Assembly (NCBI GenBank): GCA_030761205.1
Contig: JAULJL010000048.1
Coordinates: forward strand, 5,881,501 to 5,945,500
Origin: Fremontodendron californicum
Taxonomy: Eukaryota; Streptophyta; Magnoliopsida; Malvales; Malvaceae
DNA length: 64,000 bases
Reading direction: 5' to 3'
The translations under genes were made by a program, and so were the position numbers. This document shows, in pieces, positions 9,401 to 18,989 of this stretch (position 1 is its first letter; every line of letters starts with the position of its first letter). Below the pieces are notes generated by a model that was given only the letters and a program-made list of their open reading frames with translations, was not told where the DNA came from and made no database searches.

Positions 9401-12243
9401 TCAAGATAAGATTTAAGTAAAAAAGTAGCTAATTAGAACTAAAAGACAAGTGAAAACCTGGGATAGCAAATCTGCAGCTATATGTACAGGACTGGCATGT
9501 TTGTCAGCAATAACCAAAACTTCTGAAGGGCCAGCTGGCATTTCAATTGAAATCATAGCCTCACTATTCTGTGAGGAAATAGGAACAAGAGGTAGAATCA
9601 AATCAAGTAGAGAAAAATGTGTTTCTACAATTTTCTTTGATTGGATCAAACTTATATACAAGTTCTAAGAGCAAGTAAACTGAACTTACTTGGAGTATCA
9701 TTTTGGCAGCTGTTACATACTGATTTCCAGGTCCAAAAATTTTCTCAACCTGCAATAAAGACAAAAGTGTTAACACCAATAAAAAGCTGAAAAAGATCCA
9801 TGATAAATCAAATCTTATCTTTCTCCCTACAAAAATATACTATCATGTCTGAGTTATCATGCCTTCAACCTATGTTACTCAGACTCGGTGGTGAGTGTCG
9901 GATATGGGTATGTGTCCTACACGGGTATGCTTAATTTTTTCTAAGTTTTTCCACATATTTGGGGGATCATACCCTCATACCCTTGACCGAATATGTGTTG
10001 GACATGGGTGTCGGACACAGATAATTCAGGGAAAATGAAGAGTCGGAGCAACATAGCCTTCAACAACTAATCATATTTGAAGTCTTGAACAACTCATCAA
10101 CTGTTGTGGAATTACTTTGATATAGGGTATAATAGACTCCTCTTAGTCTCGTATACATGCTCAGATGGTAACAAACTGGACCATAAACCTGTTGTATAGC
10201 TTTCTGATCATAAACAAGTTATTGCATAGCTTTCTGATCATCATTATGATTTTCTACAGATATGGCATTTCAACATCCTTCATTTAAAATCAATATTTTC
10301 TCATTACTACCTATCTTATTTACATCAACATGCTATTATCCACACACAGGCACAGAGAGAAAGTTGTGAAAGGGAAATTGACTGTGCATGATGAGTCTTG
10401 CTGAAGATTTGCATTTTTGTAGGATTAATTAAATTACACTCAGCACCAATAACTGAAGGCTTCTTGGGCAATTCCCCAGCCACTTGGCATAATAAGATCA
10501 ATACATAAAACACAGATTAGTCAAGGAGAAACTCAATGTATAAAATTTAGGTTAGAGATATCTTAGTAAGAACATATAAAGAATTTGATCAATCAGTTAA
10601 GCTCAAAAGAAAAGACTCATTGTTTCTGATTAATAAATTACTGATAGGAAACACAAGAAAAATCATTACTCATATGTCTTCAAAAAATTGCCATAGATAT
10701 CTATCAGTACTAAAACTCAATAACTGAGAAAAAGTTGATGAAGAATCATTACCTTTGGGCAAGATTCTGTGCCCCAGGCCATGGCAGAAATGGCCTGTAA
10801 AATTCAGTTTTTTTTTTTTTTTTTAAATAAATAAAAAAAAAGTTAAGATCTGATAGGAATGTAAAAAAAATACTAAAAATAATAGTTCAAATGCAGAATG
10901 TGTGAGCATATATTTCATGTTCTCAGACCTGAGCTCCACCAGCTTTAAGAATGTGAGTCACACCGGCCTTCTTGGCACAATATAGTACCTCCTATAGGAA
11001 AATATTGATCAGCTTTCTCTCTCTTTATATGTTATTTCAATAAAAGCAAAAAACAAAAATACCTTACATATGCTGCCATCTTGGCCTGGGGGAGTTGCTA
11101 GAACAACAGTTTTACATCCAGCAATCTTTGCAGGCTGGAGCGAGGAATAAACCAAATGTCAAATAAATCTATCCAGATCTACCGTTAAACAGACAGAGAA
11201 CTAGAGACTATGTTGCTCCGACTCTTCATTTTTCTTGAAGTACTCGTGTCCGACTCATATCTGGACATGGGTATGAGGATATTATCCTCCAAGGACCCTC
11301 CAAATACATGGAAATCTTGGAAAAAATTGAACATACCCATGTCGGACACATACCCGTATCCGACACTTACACCCGAGTCCGAGTAACATAGACTAGAGAT
11401 ATAACTAATGTAATTCAATTTGATCAACTTACAACAGAAAGCATTAGAGCAGTTGAAGGCAAAACAGCAGTTCCCCCTGGTACATAAAGACCAACGGAAC
11501 CAATACTCCTAGCAACCCTTTTGCATATAACACCCTATCAAAGTACTAAGATAATGTTTATTATGTTGACAATATAAGGAAGATGCAATAACAAAGCAGT
11601 AATTTTAACTTACTTTCATATTCTCAACATTTTTCTCTGCTGACTTTTGGGCAAGATGAAATGCATATATATTGTCATATGCCACATCAAACGCCTCTTT
11701 AATAGTTGGGTCAAGCTGAGACATGGCAGCACCATAGCAAGAAAAAACAATGGACACAAAATAAACTCAATAAACAAACTAGAGGTTTAATAATGAGATT
11801 TCAAGGAGAATAATTTTTTCCAAAAAAAAGTACCTCAGGATAAGGAAGCTCCGAGACATTCTCAACAATTTTCTGTAGCTTAACTTTATCGAACTTTTCA
11901 GTATAACTGCAAAACAAATATATTTGCAAACAACCGCATGAAAATGATTACAGAAAAATAAAAGTATGTAAAGATTGAAAGAAGCACCGACGCTTTAACT
12001 GCAGCATCGCCTCTGCTGCGGACATCATCGACTATTGGTTGGATCTGAGAAACATACCATCTATGAACATTAAAAACTAGCAGGGATTGAATAAAGAAAA
12101 TGTATCAGAAAAGAGAAAAAGATGATACAGGAAAGAAGAGATAAGACCCACCATGCCGAATATGGAAGAAAAATCTATGCGAGGACGAGCCTCAAGCTTT
12201 CTACCTCAACATGACTCAGTTCTGATAACTTATGAGACTTCAT
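6500..12243 (-). CDS. HISN8: Histidinol dehydrogenase (HISN8), 13 recognisable exons, frameshifted near its N-terminus
   Basis: Catalyses the last two NAD-dependent oxidations from histidinol to histidine in the plastid. Exons, 5' to 3': 12243-12152, 12044-11992, 11906-11834, 11715-11614, 11534-11433, 11134-11063, 10991-10929, 10794-10753, 9749-9690, 9568-9458, 8425-8255, 8009-7919, 6783-6500. All introns obey GT..AG. The exons encode about 438 residues with GLYVPGGTAVLPS, FGPGNQYVTAAK, MPAGPSEVLVIAD, the zinc and catalytic region AEHGPDSQ, APEHL, GDYASGTNHVLPT and GLDAHKRA. The first listed exon starts MKSHKLSELSHVEVESL and then needs one extra base near 12192 (TTGAGGCT where family members imply TTG-ARG-GCT) to enter ARPRIDFSSIF. 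A stop (TAA) lies in frame 12 nt above this ATG, and no transit-peptide exon is found up to about 14 kb. So this is either a gene with a distant first exon plus a sequencing error, or a recent pseudogene. Five introns-resident transposons are listed separately. Confidence 0.92.
6872..7048 (+). mobile_element. MITE-A copy 1 in the last HISN8 intron
   Basis: 177 bp, starting CTATATTGCTCCGAC and ending GAGTAACATAG (inverted ends). Flanked by the perfect 8-bp duplication ATGTAGGC at 6864-6871 and 7049-7056. Confidence 0.92.
7477..7674 (+). mobile_element. MITE-A copy 2 in the last HISN8 intron
   Basis: 198 bp, CTATATTGCTCCGACTC to CGAGTAACATAG. Perfect 8-bp duplication ATCCAAAC at 7469-7476 and 7675-7682. 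Confidence 0.93.
8630..8813 (+). mobile_element. MITE-A copy 3 in a HISN8 intron
   Basis: 184 bp, CTATGTTGCTTCGAC to CGAGTAACATAG, in the intron between exons 9568-9458 and 8425-8255. The flanks ttgaccag (8622-8629) and ttaacaag (8814-8821) agree at 6 of 8 bases, so the insertion looks older. Confidence 0.85.
9870..10056 (-). mobile_element. MITE-A copy 4 in a HISN8 intron
   Basis: 187 bp, opposite orientation (CTATGTTACTCAGACTCGG to GAGTCGGAGCAACATAG). Perfect 8-bp duplication CCTTCAAC at 9862-9869 and 10057-10064. Confidence 0.93.
11208..11391 (+). mobile_element. MITE-A copy 5 in a HISN8 intron
   Basis: 184 bp, CTATGTTGCTCCGACTC to CGAGTAACATAG. Perfect 8-bp duplication ACTAGAGA at 11200-11207 and 11392-11399. 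Confidence 0.94.
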
Positions 12244-12289
12244 CGCACACCTTATTTATTCTCTTACAAGCCAATCCTGTAATAGTGAT

Positions 12290-12385
12290 AGATAGAAAAA
12301 GATATAACTCGGGTTTTGTCAAATGAGATTCAAACCCGGGACTCAAGCAGGGGATTCATACAACAACTATTGAGCCAAATATTGT
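12290..12385 (-). repeat. Possible tRNA-derived SINE fragment
   Basis: Minus strand shows an A-box-like TTGGCTCAATAGTTG followed about 30 nt later by a B-box-like GGGTTTGAATCTC, the arrangement of an internal RNA polymerase III promoter. No 3' tail or target duplication was fixed. Confidence 0.35.
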
Positions 12386-12507
12386 TCGGATGCAATGAAC
12401 AAACCAGTTCATTGAAAAATCAAGCAAGGATATATTATCAGTAAAGGATACGGAAGACAAACAGCAACTATTTTCATATGATGTAAACAAGTAAAATCCT
12501 AAAGATA

Positions 12508-12973
12508 AATTTTATAGTTTTTGATGCAAAGTTAGCCTACCCACGTGTTAAATTTTTTTTTGTGGGCCCCATTATTTTTTAAGTTGGTGAGAAAAAAAAT
12601 GATAGGAAAGAAGAAAAAGAAAAAATAGAAAAATTTGTGTATTCGTTTTTTTTTTAATGTTTAAAATATTATAAATTTACATAAATTTTTACACGTCAAT
12701 AATTTATTTTATGTATATTTTTAAATGTTTGTGTATCCGTAATTTTATAGTTTTTGATGCAAAGTTAGCCTACCCACGTGTTAAATTTTTTTTTTGTGGG
12801 CCCCATTATTTTTTAAGTTGGTGAGAAAAAAAAATGGTAGGAAAGAAGAAAAAGAAAAAATAGAAAAATTTGTGTATTCGTTTTTTTTTTTTAATGTTTA
12901 AAATATTATAAATTTACATAAATTTTTACACGTCAATAATTTATTTTATGTATATTTTTAAATGTTCGTGTAT
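12508..12973. repeat. Tandem duplication, 233-bp unit, two copies
   Basis: AATTTTATAGTTTTTGATGC starts at 12508 and again at 12741. The two units are nearly identical (both carry CCTACCCACGTGTT and GTGGGCCCCATT) and differ mainly in A/T run length, so the duplication is recent. Confidence 0.9.
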
Positions 12974-13829
12974 CCGTATTGTGTTTGTGTTATTTTTTGT
13001 GTTGTGTTATTTTTCTTATTTTGTGTTTGTGAAGTGTTCATGTTCGTTTTTTTTCAAAGTATTATAAATTTTTATACGTTAATAATTCGTTTTATGTATA
13101 TTTTTAGATGTTCGTATATTCGTGTCGTGTTCATGTTATTTTTTGTATTATGTTTTAATTATTTTTCATTTTTGTGTTTGTGTTCATGTTATTTTCCGTG
13201 TTGTGTTTTACTTATTTTTTTCCTATGTTATGTTCGTGTCGTGTTTCAATTAATTTAATATTTTACATAGTTTTTCATTGTGATTCAATTTAGAGAAAAA
13301 ATTGTGTGTTCGTGTCGTTTCTCAATTCATGACATATTTTGCATGATTTGTCATAGTGATTCGATTTAGAGAAAATTTTGTGTGTTCTTGACGTGTTCGT
13401 ATTTTTTTCCCCTTCAAAGTATTATAAGATTTTACACGTTAATAATATATATAAAATACTATAAATTTTTACACGTTAATAATTCATTTTATGTATATTT
13501 TTACACGTTCGTGTATTCTTATTGAATTTTTCGTGTTGTGTTTTAATTATTTTTTCTATGTTATGTTCGTGTCGTGTCTCAATTCATTTTATATTTTACA
13601 TAGTTTGTCATTGTGATTCAATTTAGGATAAAATTTGTTTCACTTAGATTTATTTTTTAAGCTGACTTTATAAATTATTTATAACTTTAAATTGTTATGA
13701 CAGTTCTCTTTTGCTATTTTAAAAAATATTAATTTTTTTTTGTTTAATTGTTAATTTTTGTTTTTAAAAATATTGTCATCGTATATTTAACATTTGATTT
13801 TCGCGGCATCGCGCGGGGTCTAATCTAGT
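12508..13829 (+). mobile_element. Helitron-like element with CTAGT end
   Basis: The right end at about 13801-13829 has a short GC-rich hairpin-like stretch (CGCGGCATCGCGCGG) followed by TCTAATCTAG and then T, the arrangement of Helitron 3' ends (hairpin, then CTRR, inserted before T). The left part has the 233-bp duplicated unit and the centre (12961-13640) has degenerate CGTGTCGTGTTCG words. The 5' end is uncertain. No transposase or helicase is encoded. Confidence 0.45.
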
Positions 13830-14258
13830 AGCATTTAAGAAATTCGAAAAAAAAAACAACTATTTTCATATAATCAGTAAAGTGATGAAAGACAGATGAA
13901 ATTAGGGGAGAAGGAAGGGAAATCAGGGAGACTGCAATTTTTCGTTTACTAAAAAGATTGGTGCGGATTATACGAAAATAATATCAGCTACTTCAATTAA
14001 AATATAATGATAAAATTTTATATTGACTCATAATATAATAACATTTAAAAAAAAAAAGTTAATTTCATCATTTTCATATACATAAATAATCAATAACAAC
14101 TTTGATATGAGTAATTATTATTTCGTTTTGCTTCTGATTCAACTATAAGTAAAATTAAGAATATGCCCATGATGTGGGTTGACTTTTAATTTTTTTTTTG
14201 ATATAGAAGTATTTTTCTCCATTACTATTTGGTTTACATAAGTGTTTGCAACTAAAAT
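13830..14258. other. Intergenic, nothing firm
   Basis: No gene or repeat border is seen. On the minus strand 13880-13960 is pyrimidine-rich and could be leader of HISN8, but no ATG with a transit-peptide-like frame follows it. Confidence 0.4.
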
Positions 14259-14676
14259 CAGTGAATAAAAATGGATCAGAACGGTTGATTAGATCGGTTA
14301 AATCAGAAATCAATAATTTATTTGATCTAATAAGTGTCATTAAATTGGACTTCTAACGAATCGGTTAAAACGATAAAAAAAATTAATAAAATAGACAATA
14401 ATTGAAAACTGTTTTAGGTTTTTTATTATTTTATTATTAATTCTTTTTTTTTTTGTAATTTATAAAATTTAAAATTTTAACCTATTAATTTTATATTAAA
14501 CATCATATCATTAAATCAAATGTATTTTTATTTAAGTATTTACTATATTCATATTTATTCAATACTAAAATAAAATTTATTTTATAATTAAATTTAAATT
14601 TCTTTTCAGTTGAATAGCTAATTCAAAAATCAGATAGTCTTACCGGTTTAACTTTCAATTTTATTTTTATTCATTG
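14259..14676. mobile_element. hAT-type non-autonomous element, family B (418 bp)
   Basis: Ends CAGTGAATAAAAATGGA and (reverse) CAATGAATAAAAATAAA. Flanks actaaaat (14251-14258) and actaaaac (14677-14684) agree at 7 of 8 bases. The interior carries the same GATCGGTTAAATC...ACCGGTTTAA sequence as the copy at 26548-26963, which is almost the same length. Confidence 0.85.
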
Positions 14677-14939
14677 ACTAAAACTGATCCAAGAAATAGG
14701 CCAAGGAATTTAGCCATTTGAGCCAAGGTAAATAGCCCAATAGGAGTAATTAGATGATAATTGGGTTAATTGATTAATTAACATGGACCTTGTAGAAGAG
14801 TCCAGCTCGAAACAATTAGTGTAAGCCCAAATGCATGGGCTGATGAGGATCGGAGAAAATTGGCAAGCATTTGAAGCCCAAAAGTGCACTCCAACACGAT
14901 GGAATTTCACCACCTTAGACAGTTTCCAAGGTAGTCTAG

Positions 14940-15412
14940 AAGGTGTAAACGAGATATCTGTACTCGTAAGCTATTAAGAGTTGGCTTGAAAAAAATTTGA
15001 ATTCTGCTCGGTCTTTGTCGAGCCGAGCTCAAGCAGCTCGAATTATCGAGCGAGCCAAGTTCTAGTATCTTAATGTCCGGCTCGAGTAGCTCGCGAGCTT
15101 AAATCGAACTTTCTATTTTAACATATATTTTTATTATTTTTAATTAGTATTGAAAAAAATATCATTTCGAACTTAAGCTCGAGCTCGAGTACAAATAATC
15201 ATGTTTGAAGTCGAACATGAGAATTAAGCTCGTTTTTTACAAAGTAAACGAGTCTAATCGAGCTAGTTCGAGCAGTTCGATTTTTATCTCGAATCGAGCT
15301 CGAATTTTAAAAATAAAATCGATTGAGCTCGAGTCGAGCTTCTGGCTTCGAGCCTCGAGTTTTAAGTCGAGCTCGAACTTTTAACTGTTTGAGCTTGGCT
15401 CGATTACACCCC
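14940..15412. mobile_element. hAT-type non-autonomous element packed with CGAGCTCGAG words (473 bp)
   Basis: Begins AAGGTGTAAACGAG and ends CTCGATTACACCCC (inverted GGTGTAANCGAG ends). Perfect 8-bp duplication TAGTCTAG at 14932-14939 and 15413-15420. The interior is filled with imperfect palindromes GAGCTCGAG and CGAGCCGAGC, non-coding. Confidence 0.9.
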
Positions 15413-15420
15413 TAGTCTAG

Positions 15421-16020
15421 GATGTTGTTGGAGAAATTTCAGCATTGAGGAGCAATCAGGAAGTGACTTAAACCTGTCCAAGATGTGGGTCTAGTTCAAA
15501 TTATTATTTAACTAATAAAAAAATATTTTTTTAAAAATTTAATTATAAAATATATAAATATAATATAATATTTTTTAAATATGTTAATATATTTTAAACA
15601 TTAAAATAAGCTTTTTGAGTCCGACAAATTAAGCTGATTTGAACTATAAAAAGCAAATTTTGTTATCTGAACTTGATCCGATCCAACCCGACTCATGAAT
15701 CTATAACCTACATTAAAAGTTATCCCAACTCATGTGGTTGCTCAATTTAGAATTTAGAGATAATGGTAGTAGGACAACTAAGCTTAGTCTTAAATTTATG
15801 TTTGGGGGTTAGTTTGGGTAAACAATTATAAATTCTGGGTTGGTTTTGTTTATGCACTTAGGATTTTAAGGTTAAAAGGATCATTTAATTTAATTAAAAT
15901 CATCATTATCATTGTATTAAAATTATTTGTTTTTTTATTCATTTATTTACTTCATTTAATTCTACATACATATTTATTTTTTAAAAATAAATACATGTTT
16001 TAATTAGATTATAAATTTAT
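15421..16020. other. Intergenic, no gene or bounded repeat seen
   Basis: AT-rich, low-complexity sequence. A weak similarity to the GGGTCGGG/ATTAAAATAATA repeat class is possible around 15480-15720, where degenerate 'gacccaacccgactcat' words occur, but ends are not readable. Confidence 0.35.
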
Positions 16021-16941
16021 CGTGTCCATGTTATTTTTTCGTATATTCAAAGTATTATAAATTTATATAAATTTTTACATGTTAATAATTTATTTTATGT
16101 AGATTTTGACACGTTCGTGTATTTGTTTTGTGGTCATGTTAATTTTTCGTGTTATGTCGTATTTTAATTATTTTTTTCATATTTTTTTCGTGTTGTGTTT
16201 CAATTTATCCAAATATTTTGCATAGTTTGGAGAAAATTTTGAGTGTTAATGTCGTGACTCAATTCATCCATATTTTGCACAATTTGTCATAATGATTCAA
16301 TTTATAGAAAAAATTGTATGTTCGTATCGTGTTCATGTTATTTTATCTTGTGTTTAAAGTATTATAAATTTATACAAATTTTCACACGTTAATAATTTAT
16401 TTTATGTAGGTTTTGACACGTTCGTGTATTTGTGTCGTCTTCATGTTATTTTTCATGTCGTGTTTTAATTTTTTTTTCATGTTGTGTTCGTGTTGTTTAA
16501 TTATGTTGTGTCCGAAATAATCAAGTCTAATGGACACTATTCAAATATCTCCCAATTGTTGTCACGTGTCGTCGTGTTCGTGTTATTTTTCTGTCATAAT
16601 CGTATTCAAGGTATTATATATTTATATAAATCTTGACACGTTTACAATTCGTTTAATATAGATTTTGATACGTTTGTGTATTTGTGTCGTGTTTATGTTA
16701 TTTTTCATGTCGTATTTTAATTATTTTTCCCATGTTATGTTTGTATCGTATTATTATATTGTGTCCGAAATTTTCGGATCTAATTGACTATATTCAAATA
16801 ACTCTCAATTTTATATCACAAGTGTCGTATAATGCTGAGAGTTATTTTTTAAAAAATTATCTTTATTCTTCTTGCTTTTTTATCTTTTAAATTTATTATA
16901 AAATATCAATTTAAATCCGATAACACGAAGTGCTATCTAGT
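16021..16941. repeat. Composite of CGTGTCGTGTTCG repeats ending in a Helitron-like CTAGT
   Basis: Two or more stacked copies of the repeat family seen at 39033-39261: one right end reads ATAATCAAGTCTA near 16520-16532, another TTTCGGATCTA near 16773-16783. The segment finishes with CACGAAGTGCTATCTAGT at 16941. No coding capacity. Confidence 0.5.
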
Positions 16942-18246
16942 AACTCTAAAAAAAAATGTACTGCACTGGCAATTTTGTTAAGAGGCTGCACAAGTAAGCT
17001 CATCTTTGCAGCACAAGTAAAAATTCTCTGATTAAAAAATATAAAAAGGAACCGAAATAATTAAAAAGACGAAACATATAAAAAATGTTGCCGTTTCTTT
17101 AATGAACCTTTTTTTTTATTATTATTATTTTATGCGCTTTGTATATTAGCCCTTCTTTCGATTTTTTTTTTTTAATTGTTAGTATGATTTTTAAAGTTTA
17201 TAATTAGTAGGAGGACTGTAAATGAATTGAGCCGAAACGAGCTGAGTATTACATTCAGACTCGGTTTGATTGGATTTTAACGAGCTTAAGTTGAATTTCA
17301 AATAAATTATAATGATAACCTAATAAACGAGCTAAAATTGAGTTTCAATAACTTTGTTCAAATTCGGCTGGCTAACTTAATCGAGCTCTCTTAATATTTT
17401 CAATTTTTTTAAAAAAAAAATTAAGTATAAAACTGAGCTCTCATTATATCCTAAATTTTTTTTGAACTTTTAAATCAATTAGATTTTGCTTCACATGCGA
17501 TAATTGTGGTTTGACATGTTAATTATAAATATTAAGAAATTAGAATTTATTACTTATAAAAGTTACTATAATTTAAAAAGAAAAAAAAAACATAAATATT
17601 AATTTAATATGCATAATAAATAATAAAAATTATATTATGCATAAATAAAATTTTAATTAATACAAAGGAGAATGAATGATATCAAAAGGTTTAAAAATAA
17701 ATACTAATTATTAAGTATAAAACTTATAAAAATATCATTAGATGGACAAACTTTTTACTTAATGAAAACACCAAGAATCTATCGAGTATAAAAAATAAAA
17801 ATGTTAATTTTGAAAATAAGTTTTAATTTTTGTTCTTTCCTTTCATTTTTTTTCCTTAAAAAAAAAAAGTATTTACCAAATGAAAAAGTAACCACTACCT
17901 ATGTTGTTAACAAAATAATAATGCAAAAACAAATTTTTTTTCCGATTCTTATTAAGATTTTTTTTTTGAAGGAATTCTGTGATTCATCACATTGTTTCCT
18001 TTTTATTTTTAAATGTGTTGTTCTCAAAGTTCATTATGGATTGATTTTTTCAAATCATTATTTCATTATATTCTAATTAACCTTCCTAAATAAATTAAAT
18101 GATTTGAAGGGGCAGAGATCTTGAGATATAACTTTAAATTCGAAAAGTTAGAAACATCAAGCTTGCTGAGATTATAAGAACATAAATTAAGGATTTAGGT
18201 TTATCCTTATTATTATTAGTATTAATTTAGCAAATGTGAATTTGAT
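16942..18246. other. AT-rich intergenic DNA with a GAGCC-type repeat remnant
   Basis: A remnant of the GGTGTAAATGAGCC/CGAGCT repeat class lies at about 17213-17445 (start GGACTGTAAATGAATTGAGCC) without a readable target duplication. The rest is A/T-rich with long homopolymers. No gene is supported. Confidence 0.45.
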
Positions 18247-18270
18247 ATATATATATATATATATATATAA
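18247..18270. repeat. (TA)n microsatellite
   Basis: About 12 perfect TA units. Confidence 0.95.
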
Positions 18271-18599
18271 TTTGAGATATGCCTAGAAATAATAGAGTGA
18301 GTTTTTGTAACACTTTTTTATGTTTTATTTAATTTGATAATATGAATAAGATGGAACATTCAAAATCACATTAAATTACTTGAAGTAAGTTTGTAAATAT
18401 AATGGATTCTTAATTTTAACTTCCAACTACGTTTTTCACCTGTAGGATTTTGTGTTTTATAAAATTTTGATCTAAGGGATTTGAATACCATGTTCGAGGA
18501 TTCAAATCCTTCATCTGCAAATTTAAAAAATGAGTCTGTTGGACCTGTTTTTTCATTACAAAAGTTGTGATTCTTCACCAAAGACATGTCTAATCATGA

Positions 18600-18989
18600 A
18601 GGGGTGTTTCTAACACCGGTTGGGGTTTATAATACTTCCTTTAACATTCATTTTACACAACCTTACATAACTTTACATCCAATTCTCTTGAAGAATCATT
18701 TCTCTTCTTTTACTCTATTTTGGTTCACGGTTCATGTGTGTTCAAGAAGAACTTGAAGTGTAATCTTATTCTTTTTCAAGTAGGCATTGTATCCTAAAAA
18801 TAACATTTACAAGAGTCCATTTGCATCATAGTGGGGAAACTATTATCCTAAAGAAAGCTTCCTCGAAGTTTCTTGCCTACAATCTTCTTCATTTCTTCTT
18901 CTTCTTCTTCTTCTTCTTTATTGTTCTTACTTGGTTGCATTAGTCCAACCCCTAATATACAACAATTTTAGGATAATAGTACTTCTTCA
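18600..18989 (+). mobile_element. Probable LTR/leader remnant upstream of the Copia relic
   Basis: Directly precedes the gag frame on the same strand. Contains a (TTC)n run at 18892-18917. TCCAACCCCTAATATACAACA at about 18943-18963 recurs as TCCAACCCCCAATATACAACA at about 20492-20512, so the relic is bracketed by a ~21-bp direct repeat. No clear TG..CA LTR borders. Confidence 0.4.

Noticed and set aside
10325..10513. Open frame in a HISN8 intron (QVAGELPKKPSVIGAEC)
   Set aside because: Exons on either side join directly in the known protein (TESCPK to VEKIFGPG), leaving no place for it.
11992..11997. Splice donor after GCGTCG in the HISN8 exon 12044-11992
   Set aside because: Using GTGCTT as donor puts a stop in the next exon; the GT two codon bases earlier (GC|gtcggt) keeps the frame and gives the expected VKAYTEKFD.
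12962..13258. 98-codon frame rich in Cys, Val and Phe
   Set aside because: It is a translation of CGTGTCGTGTTCG repeats; the same composition appears in every copy of that repeat.
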